Shown: positions 1-6,225 of the stretch, piece by piece | Numbering within the stretch: the first letter of the stretch is position 1 | How the letters are laid out: each line of letters opens with the position of its first letter | DNA from: DATEMK01 sp035275625 | Lineage (GTDB): Bacteria > Bacteroidota > Bacteroidia > AKYH767-A > OLB10 | DNA: 9,108 nucleotides | Assembly (NCBI GenBank): GCA_035275625.1 | Contig: DATEMK010000175.1 | Coordinates: 1 to 9,108 of the forward strand | Direction of reading: 5' to 3' | Notes under the pieces: model-generated | Told to the model about the DNA's origin: nothing | The model's input: the letters and a program-made list of their open reading frames with translations, nothing else | The model's database searches: none | Position numbers and translations under genes: made by a program

Positions 1-1707
1 CTCAAGAGGAGCAATTCCTTTTTCTCTTATTTCAACCAGCTTGGCAATCACAAATTTATTTCCGAATTCAAAAGGTTTTTCGGTGACCTGTCCTTTTTCT
101 GAACGGTAAGCCCATCTCACTAATTCGCGCGGATTTTCAAGGCCGGGAATATTTTTTTCAGCTTCAGTCAGACTTTCTGCCACTCTCTTATTTAAGCCCT
201 GGTCTTTCACGGCTTTGTCAAATGCATCGGCAGTATTATTTTTTCCTGCAAATTCAGTTGCTTTGGCAAAAACGCCCTGGTAGGTTTTTGTGCCTGCCTC
301 AATCAAGCGATCAACCGTAGCAACTTTAACCTGCAATTCAGTTTTCGAAACTTCGAACACCTTTATTATATGGAAGCCAAAATCAGATTCAACTAATTTT
401 ACTTTTCCTTTTTCGGTATCAAAAGCGCCTTGTTTAAAACGGACATCCATCGGGCTGTTCATATTCATCCATCCCAGGTCGCCTTCTTTGGTTGCTGAAA
501 CCACGTCAGAAGATGCGTTTTTAGCTATATCAATAAAATTTTTAGGATCGCTTTCGGCAAGCTTAAACAGGCTGTCAGCTTTTACTTTTGCCTGCTCCCT
601 GGTGAGCGTATCATTTGCGGGAGCACGTTGCGCGCCTTTGTAAGCAATCAATGCATGGCTTACTTTAATAGAATCAGGAATTTCTTTGGCAGCAATGAGC
701 TTTGAAACTTTATAATAACCGTTTTCTTCGTAAGGGCCAATAACTGTTCCTACAGGAGCATTAAAAAATACGGTGTCGAGGATAGGGGATAATGTTCCTT
801 TTTTATGAAAGACGCTGTCCTGTTTGGAATCGGAGTTGCTTTTCACGAAAGTGGAATCATCAGCAGAAGCTTTAAATGGTTCCACCAGTTTTGCAATATA
901 ATCTTGTGCTTCTTTAATGTCTTCAGGCGATGGATTTACCTCGAAAGTTACATATTCTACTTTGCGTGATGCTTCCTGCTTGTATTTATTCTGGTGCTCA
1001 TTATGATATTCTTTCAAATCACTTTCCGATGGTTTGACAGTGCTGTCCGCTATAGTGGAATAATTGAGTACCACGTATTTTATGGATGCCTGCTTTCCTT
1101 TTGCTTCATAATCGCGTTTTGCTTCTTCGGTGGTAACATACAAGCCTTGCTTTACCAGGTTATTAAATTTCGTACTTATGCGGTCGTTTTTTAAAAAATC
1201 TTCAAAAGCCAGCCATTGGGCACGTGTTTTACCGGTTTGATCATTATCCATGTTTTTCAAAAATTGCATAACGTTAGCCGGATTGAACTGACCTGTTTTA
1301 GGATCTTTGAAAGCATCTTTGATTTGCTGATGAGGGTTTTTTCCCTGCACCATGTCAAAAATTTCTTCCGGGCTTACTTTAATTCCAATTTTTTCATATT
1401 GTTTTCCAAGCAGCTGTTCATTGAGCATTTGTCCCCACGCCTGGTCTCTAAGCTGATCTGCCGTTTCATTGTCAATATTTTCTTTTCCTGTATTGATTTT
1501 ATAATTTTCTTCCATCTTGGCTACTCGCTCCTGGAAATCCTGGATTTTAACTTTCCTGCCGCCAATTTCAGCAACAGTGGTTTCAGAACCCTTAATAAAT
1601 GAGCTATTGGAAGTTAACAAATCGCCCAATACAAATAATATTAAACTAACGAAAACAACTCCGACTAACAGACCGGCACGTTGACGAATTTTACCAATTA
1701 CAGCCAT
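1..1707 (-). CDS. ppiD: PpiD-like membrane-anchored peptidyl-prolyl cis-trans isomerase (C-terminus off window)
   Basis: A reading frame open from an ATG at 1707 to the left edge gives 569 residues with no stop, so the C-terminus is missing. Residues 1-12 are short and basic (MAVIGKIRQR). Residues 13-29 form one membrane segment (LLVGVVFVSLILFVLGD), giving an N-in anchor with the rest in the periplasm. Residues 45-240 resemble the SurA/PpiD N-terminal chaperone region, rich in charged helices. Residues 347-450 look like a parvulin (PPIC-type rotamase) domain: it begins IKVSHALI, contains GDLGWM (409-414) and ends SDFGFHIIKV (441-450). Anchor plus SurA_N plus parvulin is the PpiD architecture; Bacteroidota homologues are about 700 residues, so roughly 130 are probably missing. 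The family assists folding of newly exported envelope proteins. It is divergent from the gene at 1909. A SurA-type protein is less likely because of the membrane anchor in place of a cleaved signal peptide. Confidence 0.9.
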   Translation of the reverse strand, partial: MAVIGKIRQRAGLLVGVVFVSLILFVLGDLLTSNSSFIKGSETTVAEIGGRKVKIQDFQERVAKMEENYKINTGKENIDNETADQLRDQAWGQMLNEQLLGKQYEKIGIKVSPEEIFDMVQGKNPHQQIKDAFKDPKTGQFNPANVMQFLKNMDNDQTGKTRAQWLAFEDFLKNDRISTKFNNLVKQGLYVTTEEAKRDYEAKGKQASIKYVVLNYSTIADSTVKPSESDLKEYHNEHQNKYKQEASRKVEYVTFEVNPSPEDIKEAQDYIAKLVEPFKASADDSTFVKSNSDSKQDSVFHKKGTLSPILDTVFFNAPVGTVIGPYEENGYYKVSKLIAAKEIPDSIKVSHALIAYKGAQRAPANDTLTREQAKVKADSLFKLAESDPKNFIDIAKNASSDVVSATKEGDLGWMNMNSPMDVRFKQGAFDTEKGKVKLVESDFGFHIIKVFEVSKTELQVKVATVDRLIEAGTKTYQGVFAKATEFAGKNNTADAFDKAVKDQGLNKRVAESLTEAEKNIPGLENPRELVRWAYRSEKGQVTEKPFEFGNKFVIAKLVEIREKGIAPLE

Positions 1708-1713
1708 TTGAGA

Positions 1714-1748
1714 AATAAAGTTTAAAGTTTAAGGTTTAAAGTTTAAAG
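1714..1748. repeat. Heptanucleotide tandem repeat, unit TTTAAAG
   Basis: Four consecutive 7-bp units (TTTAAAG, TTTAAGG, TTTAAAG, TTTAAAG) occupy 1721-1748, preceded by a degenerate unit AATAAAG at 1714-1720. The array lies 6 bp upstream of the PpiD-like start codon, inside its expected 5' leader. A further partial copy sharing 13 bp (TTTAAAGTTTAAA) is at 1845-1857. The role is unknown. Confidence 0.85.
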
Positions 1749-1794
1749 TGAATCTCGGAATTAACCGGGAATGCCCCCTTTTTTTAAGAGTGGG

Positions 1795-1823
1795 CGAAGA
1801 TACAAAAAAGTTAAAGAATCAAA
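1795..1823 (-). promoter_or_regulatory. Candidate Bacteroidota promoter for the PpiD-like gene
   Basis: On the minus strand TATCTTCG (1802-1795) matches the Bacteroidota -7 consensus TAnnTTTG at all but one base. A TTTG (1823-1820) lies 17 bp upstream, fitting the -33 element (TTG/TTTG with a 17-23 bp spacer). Transcription would begin near 1788, giving a leader of about 80 nt that includes the TTTAAAG repeats. This rests on consensus match only. Confidence 0.5.
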
Positions 1824-1861
1824 CGCTGAGGATTAAACCTGAACTTTAAAGTTTAAACCTT

Positions 1862-1879
1862 TCCCGATAGCTATGGGGA
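1862..1879. promoter_or_regulatory. Near-perfect 18-bp palindrome in divergent intergenic region
   Basis: The sequence TCCCGATAGCTATGGGGA is a palindrome centred between 1870 and 1871 with one mismatched pair (1866/1875). It lies 30-47 bp upstream of the 777-residue gene, where the -33 element of its candidate promoter would fall. It may be a repressor operator, or a copy of a dispersed palindromic repeat; the single sequence cannot tell which. Confidence 0.4.
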
Positions 1880-1892
1880 TTAACCTTTTTTT

Positions 1893-1900
1893 TATCTTTC
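1893..1900 (+). promoter_or_regulatory. Weak candidate -7 box for the 777-residue membrane gene
   Basis: TATCTTTC matches TAnnTTTG at all but the last base. No convincing -33 TTG is seen at the proper distance. Transcription from here would start within a few bases of the ATG at 1909, making the message nearly leaderless. Low confidence. Confidence 0.25.
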
Positions 1901-1908
1901 TGACCTGA

Positions 1909-4242
1909 ATGAAAACCACTAAAACACTTGCCCGCATCGCCTGGATTATTTGTCTTGCAACCGGGGTTGTTATCAGCATAAAGCAAATCAGGGAGCCGGA
2001 TATATGGTGGATGCTGGAAACAGGCGAATGGATTTGCAAAAATCACCAGGTTCCGATGGTTGATATGTTCAGCTACACATTTGAAGGGACACCCTGGATC
2101 AATGTAAAATGGGGGTTTGAAGTTTTGCTTTATGGAATCTCACTCATCGGTGGACCGGAGTTTACTCCTGTTTTACAATGCATTGTTACGGTTTTGATTT
2201 TAGTTATTCTTTTAAATACTTTTTTATTTATCAAAAATTATATTTTTAAAATTCCTGTCACTTATCCGACTTACGGAATCATTATCGTCTCTTTTTTATT
2301 TTTATTCATTAATGAATTCCGCTTAAATGGCCGCCCCGAAATGATCAGCCACCTGATGACGGCATTATATCTGAACATTTTAATCAAAGCACGTTTTAAA
2401 AGACCAAAGTTTGTTTTTTGGATCATTCCGTTACAGGTAATATGGACCAATTTTCATGAAGCTTACGGAACGGGAATGATTATAATGCTGATAAGTGCCT
2501 GTGCCATATGGATTGAAAATTATTTTTCTAAAAAATATAAAACAGAAACAGGGATTTCTGATGATGTAAAAAAGAATTTTTCAGTTGCGGCTTTCCTTGC
2601 ATTGATTGCACCGGCATTGCATCCCCGGGGTTTTAAAATGATTTACCATCCTGTAGAAATTTTTAAACAGGTGGGTGAAAATAAATTTACTACAGAGCTT
2701 GTTTCATTCACTGACCATGACTACTGGCATTACCAGTCGTATTTCAACGTTGGTATTTTCTTAATTTGCCTGGTTTATTTTTTTTCAAATTATAAAAAGC
2801 CAAAGAAAAATTCCGGGAGAAGTCTTTTTCAATCTTTCCTGGTGTTCGGGCTTTCTTATTTTATTCTTTTTATTCTTTTCTTTTACCTCAGTCTTACTGC
2901 TTTCAGGAACATTCCTTTTTTTATTATCATCAGCACACCTGTAATGGCGGTTGCTTTGGAAAAGTTTTTTTCCGGAATAAAAAAAATTTCGCTTTCGCCA
3001 AAAATCATTTATGTATCGCTCCTTGTATTCGGAATGTTCAGCTATGCATCCGTTACAACGAATCATTATTACAAAACGTTTAATATGCGTGATTCCTTCG
3101 GGATGAAAATTGATGCTGACAAAAATCCTGTTGGCGCTGCAAAATTTTTATCAGATCATCATCTTACCGGAACCGGTTTCTGCGACTATCTTACATCTTC
3201 TTATTTGTTATGGAAATTATATCCTGGCTTTAAAACTTTTATTGACCTGCGTGATTTGGATATTTTTCCCGAAAGTTTTTTTAAAAGTTACCTGCTCACA
3301 ACAAGTGTTCCGCAGTATTTTGATTCTTCAGACGCAAAAGTTCATTTTGAATATGCTGTTGTTTACCGTCTGCAATCACTGGCATTACACCAGCATCTCA
3401 TCGCAAGTAATAATTGGGATTTAGTGTATTTCGATGCTGTGGCAGCGCTTTATTTAAAGAAAAACGAAAAAAATAAAATGCTGATTGAGCAATTCGGTTT
3501 TCATCAAAACAATAAAGATGTTTTTGTTGTTCCTGAAAAACAGGTTGCCTCGGCTGCTGCAAATATTTTTTGCAAACTGTTTTGGTTCCCTTACGATCCG
3601 GATACGCATAATAATAATGTAGATTACGATCTCATTGCTTCTGAATATTACCAGGCGATTCGTCAATTCGACTTTGCTTTGAGTCATGCTCAAAAAGCTT
3701 CATCCAATCACATTGATGATTCACAAGGGTTTGTTATGCTGGGAAATATTTATTTTAATAAAGCGGTTGCCGGTTCCTCAGACAGTATAAAAACAGCGGA
3801 CTTGAATTTATCACAGGATTATTTCAACAATGCATTGCAGCTGAATAAAAATTCTTCAGCAGGATATTATGGGATGGGAGTAATCAATGTGATGACAAAC
3901 AATATTGGGGCAGCCATTACATATCTGAAAAAATGCGTGGCCATTGATCCTGTAATGAAAGACGCATATCTGAAATTAGCAGAATGCGAAACGATTCTCT
4001 CTAAGCAATATCCCGAGGGCGCGAAAAAAAATCTTGAACAATGGATTGCATACATGGAAAAAGCCATTGATCTGGATAAAGAAAATATTGAAATGAATTA
4101 TCGCCTCGGAATGGGGTATTGCACAAATGGAGAAAAATCAATAGCAAAAAAATATTTGCAAAAAGCAATTGAATCAAACCAGCTTGATCAGGAGAGTGTA
4201 AAAGCAGCGGAAAATTGTTTGGAAAACAGGCAATTAAGATAA
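1909..4242 (+). CDS. Polytopic membrane protein (GT-C-like, function unknown) with C-terminal TPR-like repeats
   Basis: 777 residues from an ATG at 1909, the only plus-strand gene here. Residues 8-26 form a first membrane segment, followed by a loop with DIWWMLETGEWI (31-42) and VPMVDMFSYT (48-57). About ten further hydrophobic segments run to residue 382. Other motifs I associate from memory with an uncharacterised GT-C-like family are NGRPEM (140-145), WTNFHEAYGTG (179-189), ALHPRGF (236-242), AFRNIPFF (331-338) and YLLWKLYPGFKTFIDLRD (432-449). An acidic residue in the first exported loop is common in GT-C glycosyltransferases, so a lipid-linked sugar transferase is possible but unproven. 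Residues 575-770 are alternating helices with TPR-like features (AITYLKKCVAIDP 669-681, AYMEKAIDLDKEN 714-726, AKKYLQKAIES 746-756). The last codons overlap a 17-bp repeat. No neighbouring glycan genes are seen. Confidence 0.85.
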   Translation: MKTTKTLARIAWIICLATGVVISIKQIREPDIWWMLETGEWICKNHQVPMVDMFSYTFEGTPWINVKWGFEVLLYGISLIGGPEFTPVLQCIVTVLILVILLNTFLFIKNYIFKIPVTYPTYGIIIVSFLFLFINEFRLNGRPEMISHLMTALYLNILIKARFKRPKFVFWIIPLQVIWTNFHEAYGTGMIIMLISACAIWIENYFSKKYKTETGISDDVKKNFSVAAFLALIAPALHPRGFKMIYHPVEIFKQVGENKFTTELVSFTDHDYWHYQSYFNVGIFLICLVYFFSNYKKPKKNSGRSLFQSFLVFGLSYFILFILFFYLSLTAFRNIPFFIIISTPVMAVALEKFFSGIKKISLSPKIIYVSLLVFGMFSYASVTTNHYYKTFNMRDSFGMKIDADKNPVGAAKFLSDHHLTGTGFCDYLTSSYLLWKLYPGFKTFIDLRDLDIFPESFFKSYLLTTSVPQYFDSSDAKVHFEYAVVYRLQSLALHQHLIASNNWDLVYFDAVAALYLKKNEKNKMLIEQFGFHQNNKDVFVVPEKQVASAAANIFCKLFWFPYDPDTHNNNVDYDLIASEYYQAIRQFDFALSHAQKASSNHIDDSQGFVMLGNIYFNKAVAGSSDSIKTADLNLSQDYFNNALQLNKNSSAGYYGMGVINVMTNNIGAAITYLKKCVAIDPVMKDAYLKLAECETILSKQYPEGAKKNLEQWIAYMEKAIDLDKENIEMNYRLGMGYCTNGEKSIAKKYLQKAIESNQLDQESVKAAENCLENRQLR

Positions 4243-4301
4243 TCGGGCAATTAAGGTAATTAGGAAAACGAAAACGGATTACCCAATTAACTTAATTACC
4301 C
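4231..4301. repeat. 17-bp-period AATTA-rich repeats forming an inverted pair
   Basis: The left half holds two 17-bp direct copies (4231-4247 and 4248-4264, matching at 14 of 17 positions, both beginning CAATTAAG). The first copy supplies the last codons and stop of the upstream gene. The right half (4282-4301) is its inverted counterpart, also with 17-bp periodicity on the minus strand. It appears to be a third, distinct intergenic repeat type in this window. Confidence 0.7.
4245..4301. terminator. Candidate hairpin between convergent genes
   Basis: Positions 4245-4264 and 4282-4301 are inverted copies matching at 17 of 20 positions, separated by 17 nt. In minus-strand RNA two of the three mismatches become G-U wobbles, so the hairpin should be more stable for transcripts from the peroxiredoxin gene, whose stop lies 11 bp away. 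There is no strong U-tract, so it may act as an mRNA 3'-end stabiliser or a bidirectional barrier instead of a classical intrinsic terminator. Confidence 0.5.
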
Positions 4302-4311
4302 AATTACTAAA

Positions 4312-4950
4312 TCAAGACAAATTCGGCTGCGGAGTTGTTCGCAAATAAGGCTTGATAACTTTATAGCCTTTCGGGAATTTTTTATCCGCTTCTTCATTCG
4401 TCACTGCGGGCACAATGATGCAGTCCTCTCCGTTCTTCCAGTTAACAGGAGTGGACACACTATAGTTTGCAGTCAGTTGAAGTGAATCAATTACGCGGAG
4501 CAGCTCATCAAAATTTCTTCCTGTCGAAGCAGGGTAAGTTAGTGTAAGCTTCACTTTCTTATCAGGACCAATTACAAAAACCGAACGCACAGTCTGCTTA
4601 TTATCTGCATTCGGATGAATCATGTCATACAGCATTGCAATTTTTTTGTCAGGATCTGCGATCATCGGGAAATTCACTGTTGTGTTTTGAGTTTCATTGA
4701 TGTCATTGATCCATTTTTCGTGTGAATCCATCGGGTCCACGCTGATAGCGATCATTTTTACATCGCGTTTGTCAAAATCGCTTTTTGATTTTGCAGCTAC
4801 TCCAAGTTCTGTTGTGCAAACAGGAGTGAAATCAGCAGGATGAGAAAATAATATTCCCCATTTGTTGCCCAGCCATTCATGGAAATTAATTGTTCCTTCG
4901 GTGGTTTGCGCTGTGAAGTCGGGTGCTTCATCGCCTAATCGTATTGTCAT
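4312..4950 (-). CDS. 1-Cys peroxiredoxin (Prx6-type)
   Basis: A 212-residue protein from an ATG at 4950. It reduces hydrogen peroxide, alkyl hydroperoxides or peroxynitrite in the cytosol. The peroxiredoxin active site P-x3-T-x2-C is present as HPADFTPVCTTELG: Pro38, Thr42 and peroxidatic Cys45. Arg122 in TVRSVFVIGPDKK is the expected conserved active-site arginine. The length, the NFPMIADPDKKIAMLYDM segment (93-110) and the long C-terminal extension (VNWKNGEDCIIVPAV, 169-183; KFPKGYKVIKPYLR) place it in the Prx6 subfamily rather than the AhpC/Prx1 type. The only other cysteine is Cys177, in the extension. No dedicated reductase gene is adjacent. It is convergent with the gene ending at 4242 and appears to have its own promoter, separated from the acylphosphatase gene by a candidate terminator. 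Confidence 0.95.
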   Translation of the reverse strand: MTIRLGDEAPDFTAQTTEGTINFHEWLGNKWGILFSHPADFTPVCTTELGVAAKSKSDFDKRDVKMIAISVDPMDSHEKWINDINETQNTTVNFPMIADPDKKIAMLYDMIHPNADNKQTVRSVFVIGPDKKVKLTLTYPASTGRNFDELLRVIDSLQLTANYSVSTPVNWKNGEDCIIVPAVTNEEADKKFPKGYKVIKPYLRTTPQPNLS

Positions 4951-4997
4951 AATTTTTTGGATTTAGAATTAAACTTATTTTTAATTTTTTAGAGGGC

Positions 4998-5005
4998 TAA
5001 AGATA
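4998..5005 (-). promoter_or_regulatory. Candidate -7 box for the peroxiredoxin gene
   Basis: On the minus strand TATCTTTA matches TAnnTTTG at all but the last base. It lies about 48 bp upstream of the ATG at 4950, giving a leader near 40 nt. No clear -33 TTG was found. The box lies just downstream of the candidate acylphosphatase terminator, which suits an independent transcript. Confidence 0.4.
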
Positions 5006-5026
5006 AATAAATTTGTTGATGAACAG

Positions 5027-5050
5027 AAAAAAGGCCGAAAAATAATTCGG
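5027..5050 (-). terminator. Candidate intrinsic terminator after the acylphosphatase gene
   Basis: In minus-strand orientation a CCGAA stem (5050-5046), a 6-nt loop and TTCGG (5039-5035) are followed by CC and six T (5032-5027). It starts 8 bp after the acylphosphatase stop. The stem is only 5 bp, so strength is uncertain, but the T-tract and position fit an intrinsic terminator closing the 6633-5059 gene group. Confidence 0.5.
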
Positions 5051-5058
5051 AAGAACAG

Positions 5059-5337
5059 TTAAAAGAAAACAATATCAAACGTTGAAAATTTTTTCAATGA
5101 AATTTCCTGCACATCAACTTTTTCTACCGCAGCATGCTCAGGGCCATGATGGCACCATTGAATAAATTTTTCAATTGCGCCAGCTTCACCGCATGCTTCA
5201 ATGTAAACAGAGGTGTCGGGTTCGTTTCTTACAAAGCCCTTAATGCCTAAATTATTGGCCATAATCCTTGTATATTTTCTGAAAAAAACTCCCTGGACAT
5301 TTCCTTTCACGGTTATTTGAAAACACTTTTCACTCAT
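5059..5337 (-). CDS. acyP: Acylphosphatase
   Basis: A 92-residue protein, the usual family length, starting at an ATG at 5337. It hydrolyses carboxyl-phosphate bonds of acyl phosphates such as acetyl phosphate or 1,3-bisphosphoglycerate, probably in the cytosol. The signature VKGNVQGVFFRKYT (10-23) contains the phosphate-binding loop and catalytic Arg20. The second signature GFVRNEPDTSVYIEACG (34-50) contains Asn38, which orients the attacking water. Both catalytic residues are therefore intact. The hydrophobic C-terminus (FDIVFF) fits the last beta strand of the ferredoxin-like fold. It lies 30 bp after the crotonase gene on the same strand, so cotranscription is likely, though a functional link is only suggested by position. 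A small inverted repeat sits directly before its start codon. Confidence 0.95.
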   Translation of the reverse strand: MSEKCFQITVKGNVQGVFFRKYTRIMANNLGIKGFVRNEPDTSVYIEACGEAGAIEKFIQWCHHGPEHAAVEKVDVQEISLKKFSTFDIVFF

Positions 5338-5338
5338 G

Positions 5339-5358
5339 GCAAACAGCTTATAGTTTGC
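5339..5358 (-). repeat. Small inverted repeat abutting the acylphosphatase start
   Basis: GCAAAC (5339-5344) and GTTTGC (5353-5358) form a perfect 6-bp inverted repeat with an 8-nt loop in the 30-bp spacer between crotonase and acylphosphatase, ending one base before the start codon. It may mask the ribosome-binding region, or be chance. Confidence 0.4.
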
Positions 5359-5367
5359 AGTTAAATT

Positions 5368-6147
5368 TTATTTGCCTTTAAATGCCGCTTTTCGTTTTTC
5401 AAGAAATGCTTTACTCCCTTCTTTGAAATCATGCGTATTAAAACATTTTCCAAACTCAGTTATTTCTGTTTCATACCCGTTTTTTTCTTCATTATAAAAA
5501 TCATTTACAGAACGAATGATTCCCGCAATTGCCAGCGGAGCCTGCTGCTTTATTTTTTCGGCAAGCTCAATACATTTATTCATTAGTTGTTCCGGTGTGG
5601 TAACATAATTAATCAATCCGAGACTCAATGCATCAGCAGCGGAAATCATATCCGTTGTCATCAGTAACTCCATCGCTTTGCTTTTACCAATAAGCATTGT
5701 CAATCTCTGGGTACCCCCATACCCGGGGATCAATCCAAGTTTTGCTTCAGGCTGACCAAATTTTGCATTGTCTGAAGCTACGCGAATGTGGCAAGACATG
5801 GCAAGTTCACAACCTCCTCCTAATGCAAATCCGTTTATAGCAGCAATTACAGGTTTTTCGCAATTTTCAATCTTATTGAATACAACATGGCCATGACGGG
5901 AAAGTTGTTCTCCTTCCGCTACGCTTAAATCAGCAAACTCCGAAATGTCTGCTCCTGCAATAAATGATTTTAGTCCTGATCCGGTGATGATAATAATTTT
6001 TACAGCCTCATCTTTTTCACCTGCACTAACAGCTGACCCTGTCTCCTCAATTGTTTTTTTATTGAGTGCATTTAGTTTGTCAGGACGATTAATGGTGATG
6101 ACAAGAATCCCGTTTTCTGTTTTGGTAAGGATATTTTCGAAAGTCAT
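5368..6147 (-). CDS. Enoyl-CoA hydratase / crotonase family protein
   Basis: A 259-residue protein from an ATG at 6147, standard length for a single-domain crotonase. Such enzymes add water across the double bond of 2-enoyl-CoA to give 3-hydroxyacyl-CoA. The oxyanion-hole segments are present: FIAGADISEF (62-71) and AAINGFALGGGCELAM (102-117). Both catalytic acids of true hydratases are there: Glu114 in GGGCELAM and Glu134 in GQPEAKLGLIPGYGGTQRL, 20 residues apart as in rat mitochondrial enoyl-CoA hydratase. This favours hydratase activity over isomerase or lyase members, but exact acyl-chain preference cannot be read. The C-terminal EGSKAFLEKRKAAFKGK is the usual ending. It sits 78 bp after the B12-binding gene and 30 bp before the acylphosphatase gene, suggesting a role in short-chain or branched-chain acyl-CoA metabolism (inference). 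Confidence 0.95.
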   Translation of the reverse strand: MTFENILTKTENGILVITINRPDKLNALNKKTIEETGSAVSAGEKDEAVKIIIITGSGLKSFIAGADISEFADLSVAEGEQLSRHGHVVFNKIENCEKPVIAAINGFALGGGCELAMSCHIRVASDNAKFGQPEAKLGLIPGYGGTQRLTMLIGKSKAMELLMTTDMISAADALSLGLINYVTTPEQLMNKCIELAEKIKQQAPLAIAGIIRSVNDFYNEEKNGYETEITEFGKCFNTHDFKEGSKAFLEKRKAAFKGK

Positions 6148-6153
6148 AATATA

Positions 6154-6185
6154 ATGTACGATTTACAATTTACGATGTACGATTT
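6154..6185. repeat. Heptanucleotide tandem repeat, unit CGTACAT/CGTAAAT (minus strand)
   Basis: Read on the minus strand, four consecutive heptads CGTACAT, CGTAAAT, TGTAAAT and CGTACAT fill 6181-6154, and a partial unit extends to 6185. The 11-bp word ATGTACGATTT occurs twice on the plus strand, 21 bp (three units) apart. The array begins 6 bp upstream of the crotonase start codon. Confidence 0.8.
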
Positions 6186-6190
6186 TAAAA

Positions 6191-6211
6191 CCAATCCTCA
6201 ATTTTCAACCT
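6191..6211. repeat. Degenerate heptad repeat, TTGA-containing unit
   Basis: On the minus strand three heptads AGGTTGA, AAATTGA and GGATTGG fill 6211-6191, next to the CGTACAT array. The match between units is loose, so this may be a second repeat family or a chance A/G-rich stretch. Confidence 0.4.
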
Positions 6212-6225
6212 TTAATTTTTTATAC

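Noticed and set aside
290..643. Plus-strand open frame of 117 codons
   Set aside because: It is antisense to the PpiD-like gene, whose protein has clear domains; the plus-strand product is low-complexity and resembles nothing I know.
1216..1602. Plus-strand open frame of 128 codons, hydrophobic product
   Set aside because: It lies opposite the PpiD-like N-terminal domain; apparent hydrophobicity comes from antisense reading of charged, AT-rich codons.
1714..1857. CRISPR-like array from the TTTAAAG repeats
   Set aside because: Units are 7 bp with no spacers and no cas genes; this is a simple tandem repeat.
3110..3424. Plus-strand 104-codon frame inside the 777-residue gene
   Set aside because: It is an out-of-frame reading of the larger gene, with no upstream signals.
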